Assembly (NCBI GenBank): GCA_049794535.1
Contig: JBARCX010000298.1
Location: 1 to 33,209, forward strand
Length of the DNA stretch: 33,209 nucleotides
DNA from: JBARCX01 sp049794535
GTDB taxonomy: Bacteria; Pseudomonadota; Gammaproteobacteria; Xanthomonadales; Rhodanobacteraceae
Direction of reading: 5' to 3'
Shown: positions 1 through 7,208 of the stretch, in pieces
Numbering within the stretch: the stretch's first letter is position 1
How the letters are laid out: every line of letters begins with the position of its first letter
The notes under the pieces: generated by a model
Seen by the model: the letters and a program-made list of their open reading frames with translations, nothing else
Told to the model about the DNA's origin: nothing
The model's database searches: none
Position numbers and translations under genes: made by a program

Positions 1-2
1 GG

Positions 3-143
3 GCAATCTTCGGCACCAATGGCCAGCTGGTGACCTACGCCTTCCTGTTCATGCTGTTTATCACCGTGTTCTATCCCTTCTTCAGCGAACAGCGCCGACG
101 TGAGCGCACTTTAAAAGCCGGTGTGAAGTCTCTAAGCAACTAA
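3..143 (+). CDS. C-terminal end of an unidentified membrane protein (partial)
   Basis: The frame is open from the left edge of the window and ends at TAA 141-143, giving the last 46 residues of a protein. The visible part has one hydrophobic stretch (TYAFLFMLFITVFYPFF) followed by a short basic tail rich in Arg and Lys, which looks like a final membrane helix and a cytoplasmic C-terminus. It ends 56 nt before the decarboxylase, in the same direction. Acid-stress type amino-acid decarboxylases are often partnered with an amino-acid/amine antiporter of the APC family, so a transporter is a reasonable guess. The fragment has no family motif, so the product stays unnamed. Confidence 0.55.
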   Translation, partial: AIFGTNGQLVTYAFLFMLFITVFYPFFSEQRRRERTLKAGVKSLSN

Positions 144-199
144 CACTGATGTTGTCAGACATCGTGAACACTCCCCCCGCTGACTGACGGAGTTTAGTC

Positions 200-2500
200 A
201 TGTATTTCAATTCCCTCGATTACCCCATCGTCATCATCGACGGCGACTACGAGTCGCCACGTATCAACGGCATCCTGATTCGCGCCCTGGCCGACGAGAT
301 CCGCGGCTACAACCACCGTGTGCTCAGCGGGCTGAACATGGAAGATGCCGAAGCCGGTGCGCGCACTTACAACGCCGCCTCAGCGGTGCTGATCTCAATC
401 GATGGCAGCGAGGATGGCCCGCACCAGTTCGATCGCCTGTACGCCTTCCTGGACACGCAGCTGGCCTACCGCGAAAACCTGCCGATTTTCCTGTACGGCG
501 AACGTCGCACGGTGGAACAGGTGCCGACAAAGCTGCTCGGCATGGTGCATGGCTTCATCTTTCTCTATGAAGACACCAAGAGCTTTATCGCTCGTCAGAT
601 CATGCGTGCTGCGGATGAGTACATGGAGAACCTGCTGCCGCCGTTCTTCAAAGCGCTGGTGCATCACGCCGCGGAATCGAATTACTCCTGGCACACGCCA
701 GGCCATGGTGGCGGCGTTGCCTTTACCAAGTCGGCCACAGGGCGTGCGTTCCATCAGTTTTTTGGTGAAAACACACTACGCAGCGATCTCTCAGTATCAG
801 TGCCGGAGCTTGGTTCGTTGCTCGATCACACCGGCCCGGTCAAAGCCGCTGAGAATGAAGCAGCACGCAACTTCGGTTCGGACCATACCTTCTTCGTCAC
901 CAACGGCACCTCGACCGCCAACAAGATCGTGTGGCACGGCACGGTGGCACGCGGCGATGTGGTGTTCGTCGACCGCAACTGTCACAAGTCGCTGCTGCAC
1001 GCGCTGATCATGACCGGCGCGGTGCCGGTGTATTTCACGCCAAGCCGCAACGCGCACGGCATCATCGGGCCGATCAGCCTCGATCAGTTCCAGCCTAAAG
1101 CGATGGCCAAGCGTATCGCCGAGCACCCGCTGGCCAGCAAAGCGATGAAAGCCAAGGGCAAGGATGCCAAGCCACGCATCGCCGTGGTCACCAACTCCAC
1201 TTATGACGGCCTTTGCTACAACGTGGAGAAGATCGCCAAGGACATCGGCGGCGGTGTGGAGTATCTGCACTTCGACGAAGCCTGGTACGCGTATGCCGCG
1301 TTCCACGAGATGTACGAAAACCATTACGCGATGGCCAAGGGTAAGCCGCGCGACCAGGACCCGATCATCTTCGCCACGCATTCCACGCACAAACTGCTCG
1401 CCGCGTTCTCGCAAGCCTCGATGATCCACGCGCGCAACAGCCGGACACGCAAGCTGGATGCCGAGCGCTTCAACGAGGCGTACATGATGCACACCTCGAC
1501 CTCACCGCATTACGGCGTCATCGCCTCCTGCGATGTCGCGTCGCGGATGATGGAAGGTCGCGCCGGTCGCAGCCTGATCGATCAGATGCATAAAGAGGCC
1601 ATCGCCTTCCGCCGCGCCATGCTGCACGTCGGTGATGAGCTGAAAAAGAACGATTGGTGGTTCCACGTTTGGCAGCCGGATGCGCTGACCGAACGACTCG
1701 ACGAAGGCGAGCGTGCAGCAGCCCCCGTCACCACCAAACAGGCCGACTGGAGGCTGGTGCCCAAGGCCGCTTGGCATGGCTTCGGCGACTTGCCGAAAGA
1801 CTACGTGATGATCGACCCGATCAAGGTCACCTTGATGACCCCGGGCCTGAACATGGACGGCAAGACCGAAAAACTTGGTATCCCGGCGGCGATCCTCAGC
1901 CGCTTCCTGTGGGGTCGCGGTATCACGGTAGAAAAAACCAACCTCTACTCGTTCCTGATCCTGTTCTCGATGGGCATCACCAAGGGCAAGTGGAGCACGC
2001 TGACCACTGAACTGCTCGCGTTCAAAGAGCTGTACGACGCCAATGCACCGCTGGAAAAGGCTTTGCCCTCGCTGACCGAGTCCTATCCAGAGACGTACAT
2101 CGGCAAGGGGCTGCGTGATTTGTGCAGCGCTCTGCATGCATTCAACACCAAGCACAAGGTGGCGCAAGTGATGCGTGAGATGTACGTGGATCTTCCCGAG
2201 CCCGTGATGATCCCCGCTGAAGCCTACGATCGCCTGGTTCGCGGTGAAGTGGAGCGCGTGGAGATCGACAAACTGCATGGTCGTATCGCCGCCACCATGC
2301 TCGTGCCCTATCCGCCGGGCATCCCCACCATCATGCCGGGCGAGCGCTACGGCGCACAGGACACGGCCATCTTGGAATCGCTACGCATTGCACGCGCGCA
2401 GAACGAGCAATTCCCGGGCTTTGAATCCGATATCCACGGTTTGATTGTGGAACAGGGGCCAAAGGGGCCGCGCTACCTGGTCGAGGTGCTTACCCGCTGA
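200..2500 (+). CDS. Orn/Lys/Arg decarboxylase, class I, PLP fold type I
   Basis: This 766-residue protein is a full-length inducible-type basic amino-acid decarboxylase (E. coli LdcI, AdiA and SpeF are 715-756). It has an N-terminal response-regulator-like wing domain (about 1-130), a PLP domain and a C-terminal domain. Visible motifs are HTPGHGGG at 165-172, the cofactor-binding Asp in FDEAW (D359), and the Schiff-base lysine in THSTHK (K398), followed by LLAAFSQASMIH. The start ATG is supported by ACGGAG 7 nt upstream. The reaction is removal of CO2 from lysine, ornithine or arginine in the cytoplasm, giving cadaverine, putrescine or agmatine. The motif after the lysine looks more LdcI-like than AdiA-like, but I cannot fix the substrate from sequence. 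The presence of aguA and aguB 7-10 kb downstream would make agmatine production meaningful, though that is inference. Confidence 0.93.
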   Translation: MYFNSLDYPIVIIDGDYESPRINGILIRALADEIRGYNHRVLSGLNMEDAEAGARTYNAASAVLISIDGSEDGPHQFDRLYAFLDTQLAYRENLPIFLYGERRTVEQVPTKLLGMVHGFIFLYEDTKSFIARQIMRAADEYMENLLPPFFKALVHHAAESNYSWHTPGHGGGVAFTKSATGRAFHQFFGENTLRSDLSVSVPELGSLLDHTGPVKAAENEAARNFGSDHTFFVTNGTSTANKIVWHGTVARGDVVFVDRNCHKSLLHALIMTGAVPVYFTPSRNAHGIIGPISLDQFQPKAMAKRIAEHPLASKAMKAKGKDAKPRIAVVTNSTYDGLCYNVEKIAKDIGGGVEYLHFDEAWYAYAAFHEMYENHYAMAKGKPRDQDPIIFATHSTHKLLAAFSQASMIHARNSRTRKLDAERFNEAYMMHTSTSPHYGVIASCDVASRMMEGRAGRSLIDQMHKEAIAFRRAMLHVGDELKKNDWWFHVWQPDALTERLDEGERAAAPVTTKQADWRLVPKAAWHGFGDLPKDYVMIDPIKVTLMTPGLNMDGKTEKLGIPAAILSRFLWGRGITVEKTNLYSFLILFSMGITKGKWSTLTTELLAFKELYDANAPLEKALPSLTESYPETYIGKGLRDLCSALHAFNTKHKVAQVMREMYVDLPEPVMIPAEAYDRLVRGEVERVEIDKLHGRIAATMLVPYPPGIPTIMPGERYGAQDTAILESLRIARAQNEQFPGFESDIHGLIVEQGPKGPRYLVEVLTR

Positions 2501-2507
2501 GACGACA

Positions 2508-2536
2508 TTGACGGAGTCATTTCGTGGCTCCGTCAA
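2508..2536 (+). promoter_or_regulatory. Perfect hairpin covering the RBS and start codon of the CDF-like gene
   Basis: TTGACGGAG (2508-2516) and CTCCGTCAA (2528-2536) are exact reverse complements separated by an 11-nt loop. The left arm contains the Shine-Dalgarno ACGGAG (2511-2516) and the GTG start (2524) lies in the loop. In RNA the 9-bp stem would hide the ribosome binding site. It begins 7 nt after the decarboxylase stop, so translation of the downstream gene could depend on opening of this hairpin. No U-tract follows, so it is not a normal intrinsic terminator. Confidence 0.6.
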
Positions 2537-3447
2537 CATCTCCCATGGATACCTCACTCGAACAAGCCCAGCTCCGCCTCTCCATCGCACTGACCTTTGT
2601 GCTGGGAGCGGCCTGCGTCATCGTTGGCCTATGGCTGCGCTCACAGTCGATCGCTTTCGACGGCGCCTACTCGCTCGTCGACGTTGTGCTCACGACAGGG
2701 TCACTCGCGGTATCCCGCCTACTCGCCAGTGATGGCAGCCGTCGTTTCCAGTTCGGCTACTGGCATCTCGAGCCGCTGGTGGTCGCATTCAATGCGGCCA
2801 TACTTGCCACCATCTGCGGTTATGCAGCCATCACTGCGGTGTACGACTTGCTCGATGGCGGTCACCGTCTCGCGTTTGGCTTCGGTGCTGCCTGGGCGGC
2901 ATTGATCGGCGTGCTCAGCATGGCCATGGCGCTCTACATGCGCCATCAAGCACGCAAGCTGCAATCCAATCTACTCGACCTCGACGCCCGCGGCTGGTTC
3001 ATCGGTGCCAGCATCAGTTTGGCCGTGCTGGCGGGCTTCGGTGTAGCGGCACTAGTTAGCGGCAGCTCACTCGATCACTGGACGCCGTATATCGATTCCA
3101 GCACCTTGCTGATACTGACGGTGGCGCTACTGCCATTGCCACTGAGTAGCCTCTGGCGCGCCATGCATGAGGTACTGCAACTAGCGCCGGACACCTTGGA
3201 CACTGAGGTGAAGTCAGTCATGCGCGAGATCGCGCGTGAGCACGGTTATCTGGATTTCGCCAGTTACGTTGCCAAGATCGGCCGCATGCGTTTCATCGAT
3301 ATCCACATCCTGCTCGAACCGGATGCATCGCCCGGTACGATGGCCGAAGTGGATGCCGTGCGCGCGGACATTGCCAAACGGCTCGGTGGCGATCTACGCA
3401 TCGAGTGGCTGACGATTGCGTTTACCAGCCGACGCGAATGGATGTAG
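2524..3447 (+). CDS. Cation diffusion facilitator-like membrane protein with atypical metal site
   Basis: This 307-residue protein has about six predicted membrane helices followed by a soluble C-terminal domain from about residue 205, the layout of CDF cation efflux proteins (inner membrane, metal/proton antiport). The GTG start at 2524 is chosen because ACGGAG lies 7 nt upstream; the ATG at 2545 (Met8) is the alternative. The TM2 motif reads FDGAYSLVD (D46-D53) and the TM5 motif LDLDARGW (about 151-158). Aligned by eye to E. coli YiiP, two of the four usual site-A ligands appear replaced (Tyr49 for the first Asp, Arg156 for the last), so a zinc-type site may be incomplete. It follows the decarboxylase by 23 nt and may be co-transcribed with it. 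Family membership is fairly sure; the substrate is unknown. Confidence 0.82.
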   Translation: MAPSTSPMDTSLEQAQLRLSIALTFVLGAACVIVGLWLRSQSIAFDGAYSLVDVVLTTGSLAVSRLLASDGSRRFQFGYWHLEPLVVAFNAAILATICGYAAITAVYDLLDGGHRLAFGFGAAWAALIGVLSMAMALYMRHQARKLQSNLLDLDARGWFIGASISLAVLAGFGVAALVSGSSLDHWTPYIDSSTLLILTVALLPLPLSSLWRAMHEVLQLAPDTLDTEVKSVMREIAREHGYLDFASYVAKIGRMRFIDIHILLEPDASPGTMAEVDAVRADIAKRLGGDLRIEWLTIAFTSRREWM

Positions 3448-3479
3448 CACTACGCAAACTGACGCTTGCTTAGCGATGC

Positions 3480-3845
3480 TCAGGGCGCGCTAGCCCACTC
3501 TCGCGCCTGTTCCAACTCGGCATTGGCGAACAGCTTGAATTCGCACGGCACGGCAAAGCCAAACATCTTCGACATCACGCGCACCCAACCGACATCGGTA
3601 ACGACGGCAATGCGCTCCCAGCCGCTGATATGGCGAAGTCCCAGCTTGGCGTCGTCCCACATCGCACCGGCGTCGTAACCGGTAAAGTCTTCGCCAAGGT
3701 GATAGATCATCCGTAATTTACGGTTGAGAGCGAACGCCGCTTCGATATCCGGCACGATCACATTCTCGTAATCCGCTGCGGTGACATGGCCGCGCGCACT
3801 GAAGCCCAATACGCCGACGGGCAAGTTAGTCATCTGCTCGATCAT
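3480..3845 (-). CDS. SpoIIAA-like (STAS-fold) protein
   Basis: A 121-residue cytosolic protein resembling the SpoIIAA-like family (PF11964), usually 115-130 residues. It shows the pattern GFSARGHVTAADYE near the N-terminus, a central IYHLGEDFTGYDAGAMWDDAK and a terminal ELEQAREW. Members have a STAS/CRAL-TRIO-like fold and no settled biochemical role. The ATG at 3845 is chosen because GAGG sits 8 nt before it; an in-frame TTG at 3863 would add six residues but has no ribosome binding site. It faces the CDF-like gene tail to tail and lies 103 nt downstream of the DUF1622 gene, so the two may share a transcript. Confidence 0.8.
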   Translation of the reverse strand: MIEQMTNLPVGVLGFSARGHVTAADYENVIVPDIEAAFALNRKLRMIYHLGEDFTGYDAGAMWDDAKLGLRHISGWERIAVVTDVGWVRVMSKMFGFAVPCEFKLFANAELEQAREWASAP

Positions 3846-3948
3846 GGGGTGATCCTCAGGCAATCCGATGCTTCATCTGACTGCGGATCGCGTCCCGTTT
3901 CAAGCGGTTTGGCGTGAAAATCAGATGGTTCGACCCATGGCGCGCTTC

Positions 3949-4332
3949 TCATGACTCGCCGTCAACCCTGGCTTTGGACTGCCAGGGCCAGCGCCCCTCG
4001 ACTTCAAGAATAAGTGACCAGCTTAGGAAGGTTCGAACGATCACCAACAACCCAAGTGCAAGCACGCTGGTCAACGTCGAATCCAGCGCCACGGTACGTA
4101 CGATGTCCGCGGCAACCAGGATTTCCAGGCACAGCAGCAACGAGCGTCCCAACCGCCGCTTATAGGTCTCGTAATGCGCTTGCCCTGCACCAGGGCGCTT
4201 TGCCGAATCGTAAAGAAACATGACCGTCGAGCCGGCAATCGCCGAGACGATGAGCGCAATCGCCAGAAACTCGATACCCAGTGCCGACCATTCAACCAGC
4301 GTATGCGCCTGGTTCACTTCGTCTCCCTGCAT
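3949..4332 (-). CDS. DUF1622 family membrane protein
   Basis: A 127-residue protein matching the DUF1622 family. It has an N-terminal membrane helix (about 15-40), the conserved stretch YKRRLGRSLLLCLEILVAAD, a second hydrophobic region (about 68-108), and the family-typical IVRTFLSWSL followed by EVEGRWPW near the end. Members are small inner-membrane proteins of unknown function. The ATG at 4332 is supported by GAGG 8 nt upstream. The gene lies between the palindromic element (upstream, 4371-4523) and the SpoIIAA-like gene (downstream), all reading leftward. Confidence 0.85.
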   Translation of the reverse strand: MQGDEVNQAHTLVEWSALGIEFLAIALIVSAIAGSTVMFLYDSAKRPGAGQAHYETYKRRLGRSLLLCLEILVAADIVRTVALDSTLTSVLALGLLVIVRTFLSWSLILEVEGRWPWQSKARVDGES

Positions 4333-4370
4333 GTCGAATTCCTCGGATCATGGCTGACTAAATTGAAGCT

Positions 4371-4523
4371 GATAAAGAGCCGCTACCAAAACGTAGCGAG
4401 CAGCCGCGAGGTGGGCGTGGGCGGCGCGCGCGAACCGGAGTGTACAGGTGAGTACATGAGGATTCCGAGCACCGACCGCGCCCGCCTCGTGGTTGAGCAG
4501 TAGTTTTGTTAGCGGCTCTTATC
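4371..4523. repeat. 153-bp imperfect palindromic element (MITE-, ERIC- or long-hairpin-like)
   Basis: This intergenic block is an imperfect inverted repeat along nearly its whole length. The outer arm GATAAAGAGCCGCTACC (from 4371) pairs with the reverse complement of the right end, which reads GATAAGAGCCGCTAACA inward from 4523; both continue as AAAAC. Further in, CCGCGAGGTGGGCGTGG (4404-4420) is matched by CCACGAGGCGGGCGCGG from the opposite arm. The centre TGTACAGGTGAGTACA is itself near-palindromic. It holds no convincing gene. It lies between the recJ stop and the DUF1622 start, so it could provide a transcript-end hairpin or be a small non-autonomous mobile repeat. No target-site duplication is obvious. 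Confidence 0.7.
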
Positions 4524-4533
4524 ATCGCCCCGT

Positions 4534-6261
4534 CTACAGCGGCTCAATATGCCTCAGCAACAAACGCGCACTTTCACGGCCTTGCCAGTCGTTGATGCCC
4601 AACTCATAAGCGGCACGCATGTGAACCGGTGGCGGCTCGCCATGGTACGCATTGAACATCACCGCCTCATGCATTGAGCCGTCGCGCGGATCACGCAAAT
4701 TCAAACGCAAATGGGTTTCCCCCATGACCTTCCAGCTCGCGCATTCGAACAGGTTGTCGAACAGCGGCTCGGGGAAGGCCTGCCCCCATGGCCCGGCGTA
4801 ACGCAGCTGTCGCGCCAACTCTAGCGAGACAGCACCGGGCGGCAGTTCACCGTCGGTATACAGCACGGCCTGCAATCGTTCGGGCTCGATCAGCTCACGC
4901 GCAATCGCATCAAAAGCGGCAGCAAACTGCGGGTAATCGCAGGTTTTGAGACTCAAACCCGCGGCCATCGCGTGACCGCCAAAGCGACCGACGAGGCCGG
5001 GATGGCGTGCATCGATAGTCGCCAGCGCATCGCGGATATGGAACCCAGGGATGGAACGCGCCGAACCACGCAACTCATCCAGGTCACTTTCGCCCGCAGG
5101 CGCAAATGCGATCACCGGGCGGTGGAGCCGCTCCTTCAACTTGGAGGCCACCAACCCAATCACACCTGCATGCCAGGAAGGTTCGTAGAGCGTTACGCCT
5201 ACCGCATCGGCATGGGATGCCTCGCGACGAGTGGCTTCCGCCACCATCACTTCGGCCTCGGCAACCATCGAGGTCTGCAAGTCACGGCGCTCTTGATTGA
5301 TCGCGCTGAGCTGCTCGGCATAACGGCGAGCCTGCGCTACATCGTCGGTAAGCAGGCATTCGACACCAAGCCGCATGTCTTCCAGTCTGCCGGCGGCGTT
5401 CAATCGCGGGCCGACGGCATACCCCAGGTCACTCGCGCATAGCGTTGCAAGACTGCGCTTGCCGGATTCAACTAGGGCGGTGATACCCGCACAGCCGCGG
5501 CCACTACGGATGCGCTTGAGGCCGGCATCCACCAACACACGATTATTGAAATCCAGCGGTACCAGGTCAGCCACCGTACCTAGCGCCACCAGATCCAGCA
5601 ATGTCGAGAGGTCCGGTTCACCCTGCGCTAAATCGCCCTGCTCGCGCATCCGCGCCCGCACTGCCAGCAGTAGATAGAACATCACGCCGACGCCAGCCAG
5701 CGCCTTGCTGGGAAAATCGTCACCAGCGAGGTTGGGGTTCACCATCGCATCGGCCCCAGGCAACTGTTCGCCGGGTAAGTGATGGTCTGTGACGATCACT
5801 CGCATGCCGAGCGACTGTGCCCGCGCTACGCCAGCCACGCTGGCCACGCCGTTATCCACGGTAACGATTAATTGTGGCTTGGGTTGCAGGGAGTCTACGA
5901 GTGCGGTCGTGAGGCCATAACCATGCACAAAGCGATTGGGTATGGCATAGCTCACCTGCTTCGCACCCAGCATGCGCAAACCGCGTACGGCAACTACCGT
6001 GCCGGTGGCGCCGTCGCAGTCGTAATCGCCAGCGATCAGGATTGACCAGTCACCGCGAATTGCTTCGACCAGCAAATCAACAGCCTGCGCCAAACCACCT
6101 AACGTACCCGGCGGTAGTAGTCGCTGCAGGCGGTGCTCAGCCTGCGTCGGCCCAAATACACCACGCGCGGCATAGATACGTTGCAACACCGGATGTACTG
6201 ACGCGTCCCAGCCCGACGGTTCGCCCTGCACGACACGCCGGCGCAGCTCAAGACGGCTCAA
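4534..6261 (-). CDS. recJ: Single-stranded-DNA-specific exonuclease RecJ
   Basis: RecJ is the 5'-to-3' single-strand DNA exonuclease of RecF recombination, base-excision and mismatch repair; it is a cytosolic metal-dependent DHH phosphoesterase. From the TTG at 6261 the protein has 575 residues (E. coli 577) and begins SRLELRRRVV, which aligns with the E. coli N-terminus. Motifs are DYDCDG (D79, D81, D83), TVDNG (D136), TDHHLPG (D159, H160, H161), DLVALGTVAD, and the DHHA1 signature GRFGGHAMAAG, followed by the OB-fold C-terminus. The TTG overlaps the TGA of the upstream gene as TTGA, suggesting translational coupling. An in-frame TTG at 6288 would add nine residues but has no visible ribosome binding site and does not fit the family start. 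Confidence 0.95.
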   Translation of the reverse strand: MSRLELRRRVVQGEPSGWDASVHPVLQRIYAARGVFGPTQAEHRLQRLLPPGTLGGLAQAVDLLVEAIRGDWSILIAGDYDCDGATGTVVAVRGLRMLGAKQVSYAIPNRFVHGYGLTTALVDSLQPKPQLIVTVDNGVASVAGVARAQSLGMRVIVTDHHLPGEQLPGADAMVNPNLAGDDFPSKALAGVGVMFYLLLAVRARMREQGDLAQGEPDLSTLLDLVALGTVADLVPLDFNNRVLVDAGLKRIRSGRGCAGITALVESGKRSLATLCASDLGYAVGPRLNAAGRLEDMRLGVECLLTDDVAQARRYAEQLSAINQERRDLQTSMVAEAEVMVAEATRREASHADAVGVTLYEPSWHAGVIGLVASKLKERLHRPVIAFAPAGESDLDELRGSARSIPGFHIRDALATIDARHPGLVGRFGGHAMAAGLSLKTCDYPQFAAAFDAIARELIEPERLQAVLYTDGELPPGAVSLELARQLRYAGPWGQAFPEPLFDNLFECASWKVMGETHLRLNLRDPRDGSMHEAVMFNAYHGEPPPVHMRAAYELGINDWQGRESARLLLRHIEPL

Positions 6262-7196
6262 CGCCGTGCCCCGCGCCAGAAACGCCAATGATGCCAGGGC
6301 TGGCGTAACCAGCGCTCACCGCTGGCGAACGACCATTGCACAGCTTGCCGCTGCGACAGGGTCTGCAGCAGTGGCCACCAATCACGCTCGATTTCGGCGA
6401 CAGGTAGATCTTGCAGATCGACCAGCCAACCGTTGCGCGCTGTCGCCACGCTGGCGGGTGTACGCGGCTGGTGTAGTGCTTTCGCGCGCTCAGCCAATGC
6501 GACGAGCAACAAGTCATCACTCATCACACCACCGAACGTGGTGCGCACCTGCTTCGGCAAACGGCCCGCACCCCACAGCCAAACGCTATTGATCGGCGAC
6601 AGCCCTTTGGCGCGACGTTCGGCATTCAACGGATGCTGGTGCAACAGCACTTGGACCTCGTTGATCAGCACACGCCAACGACGCCCTTCGGGCCCCTGTG
6701 GCAGGTGTAGAAACAAATCCTCGCCGAGTGCCTGCTCCGGCGCAGTGAATTCGGGCAGCGGAGTGTTTGCCGGTAATCGCAGATGCCAGCGATCCGGAGA
6801 GGACACTTCCAGCGACATCCCGGCATCGTCGAACACCGGCTTCAACGAGTGAGCCAGTGACTGCGCCTCGTCCATCGTCAGTTGCAGCTGACCACAGGCC
6901 AGCAAGCGCGCACCATTCATGTCCGGCTGTACCCAGGCTGGGTCAGCGCTAAGCCACGTGGCATCGGCCGCATCGCCGGCGAGCAGCTCTCGCGTCAGCG
7001 CGGCAGCCGGTAGCTGTGGCGCTTTGCAGGGGAAATAGCCTTCCAAACCAGCCAGGTAACCGCGTGGGCCATCCGCCAGTCGATCCGCTTGTGCAAGCCA
7101 TCGATGCAAGGGGTGCTGTGGCTCGAAGCGACCCAGTGCAGGCAACCACAGCTCCAACGGCGATAGCGATCTTTGAGACGCAGCAGGCTTGCTCAT
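6258..7196 (-). CDS. COG4255-like conserved protein of unknown function (RecJ operon)
   Basis: A 312-residue soluble protein I recognise as a family often found next to recJ in xanthomonads and relatives, sometimes labelled phosphoglycerate mutase-like. The best motif is HPLNAERRAKGLSPINSVWL, with N203, W206 and W208; in alkaline-phosphatase-superfamily ApgM proteins a related NPLN...G..P.N motif occurs, which is presumably the source of that label. The metal-binding residues of a real phosphoglycerate mutase are not visible, so an enzymatic role is doubtful. It starts 12 nt after the ABC-F gene stop and overlaps recJ by four bases, so the three genes probably form one leftward operon. The function is unknown. 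Confidence 0.72.
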   Translation of the reverse strand: MSKPAASQRSLSPLELWLPALGRFEPQHPLHRWLAQADRLADGPRGYLAGLEGYFPCKAPQLPAAALTRELLAGDAADATWLSADPAWVQPDMNGARLLACGQLQLTMDEAQSLAHSLKPVFDDAGMSLEVSSPDRWHLRLPANTPLPEFTAPEQALGEDLFLHLPQGPEGRRWRVLINEVQVLLHQHPLNAERRAKGLSPINSVWLWGAGRLPKQVRTTFGGVMSDDLLLVALAERAKALHQPRTPASVATARNGWLVDLQDLPVAEIERDWWPLLQTLSQRQAVQWSFASGERWLRQPWHHWRFWRGARR

Positions 7197-7208
7197 CGTC
7201 CGTTGCCG

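Noticed and set aside
797..2278. Long minus-strand frames opposite the decarboxylase gene
   Set aside because: They are antisense to a strongly conserved coding region, lack family-like motifs and ribosome sites, and result from GC-rich codon bias.
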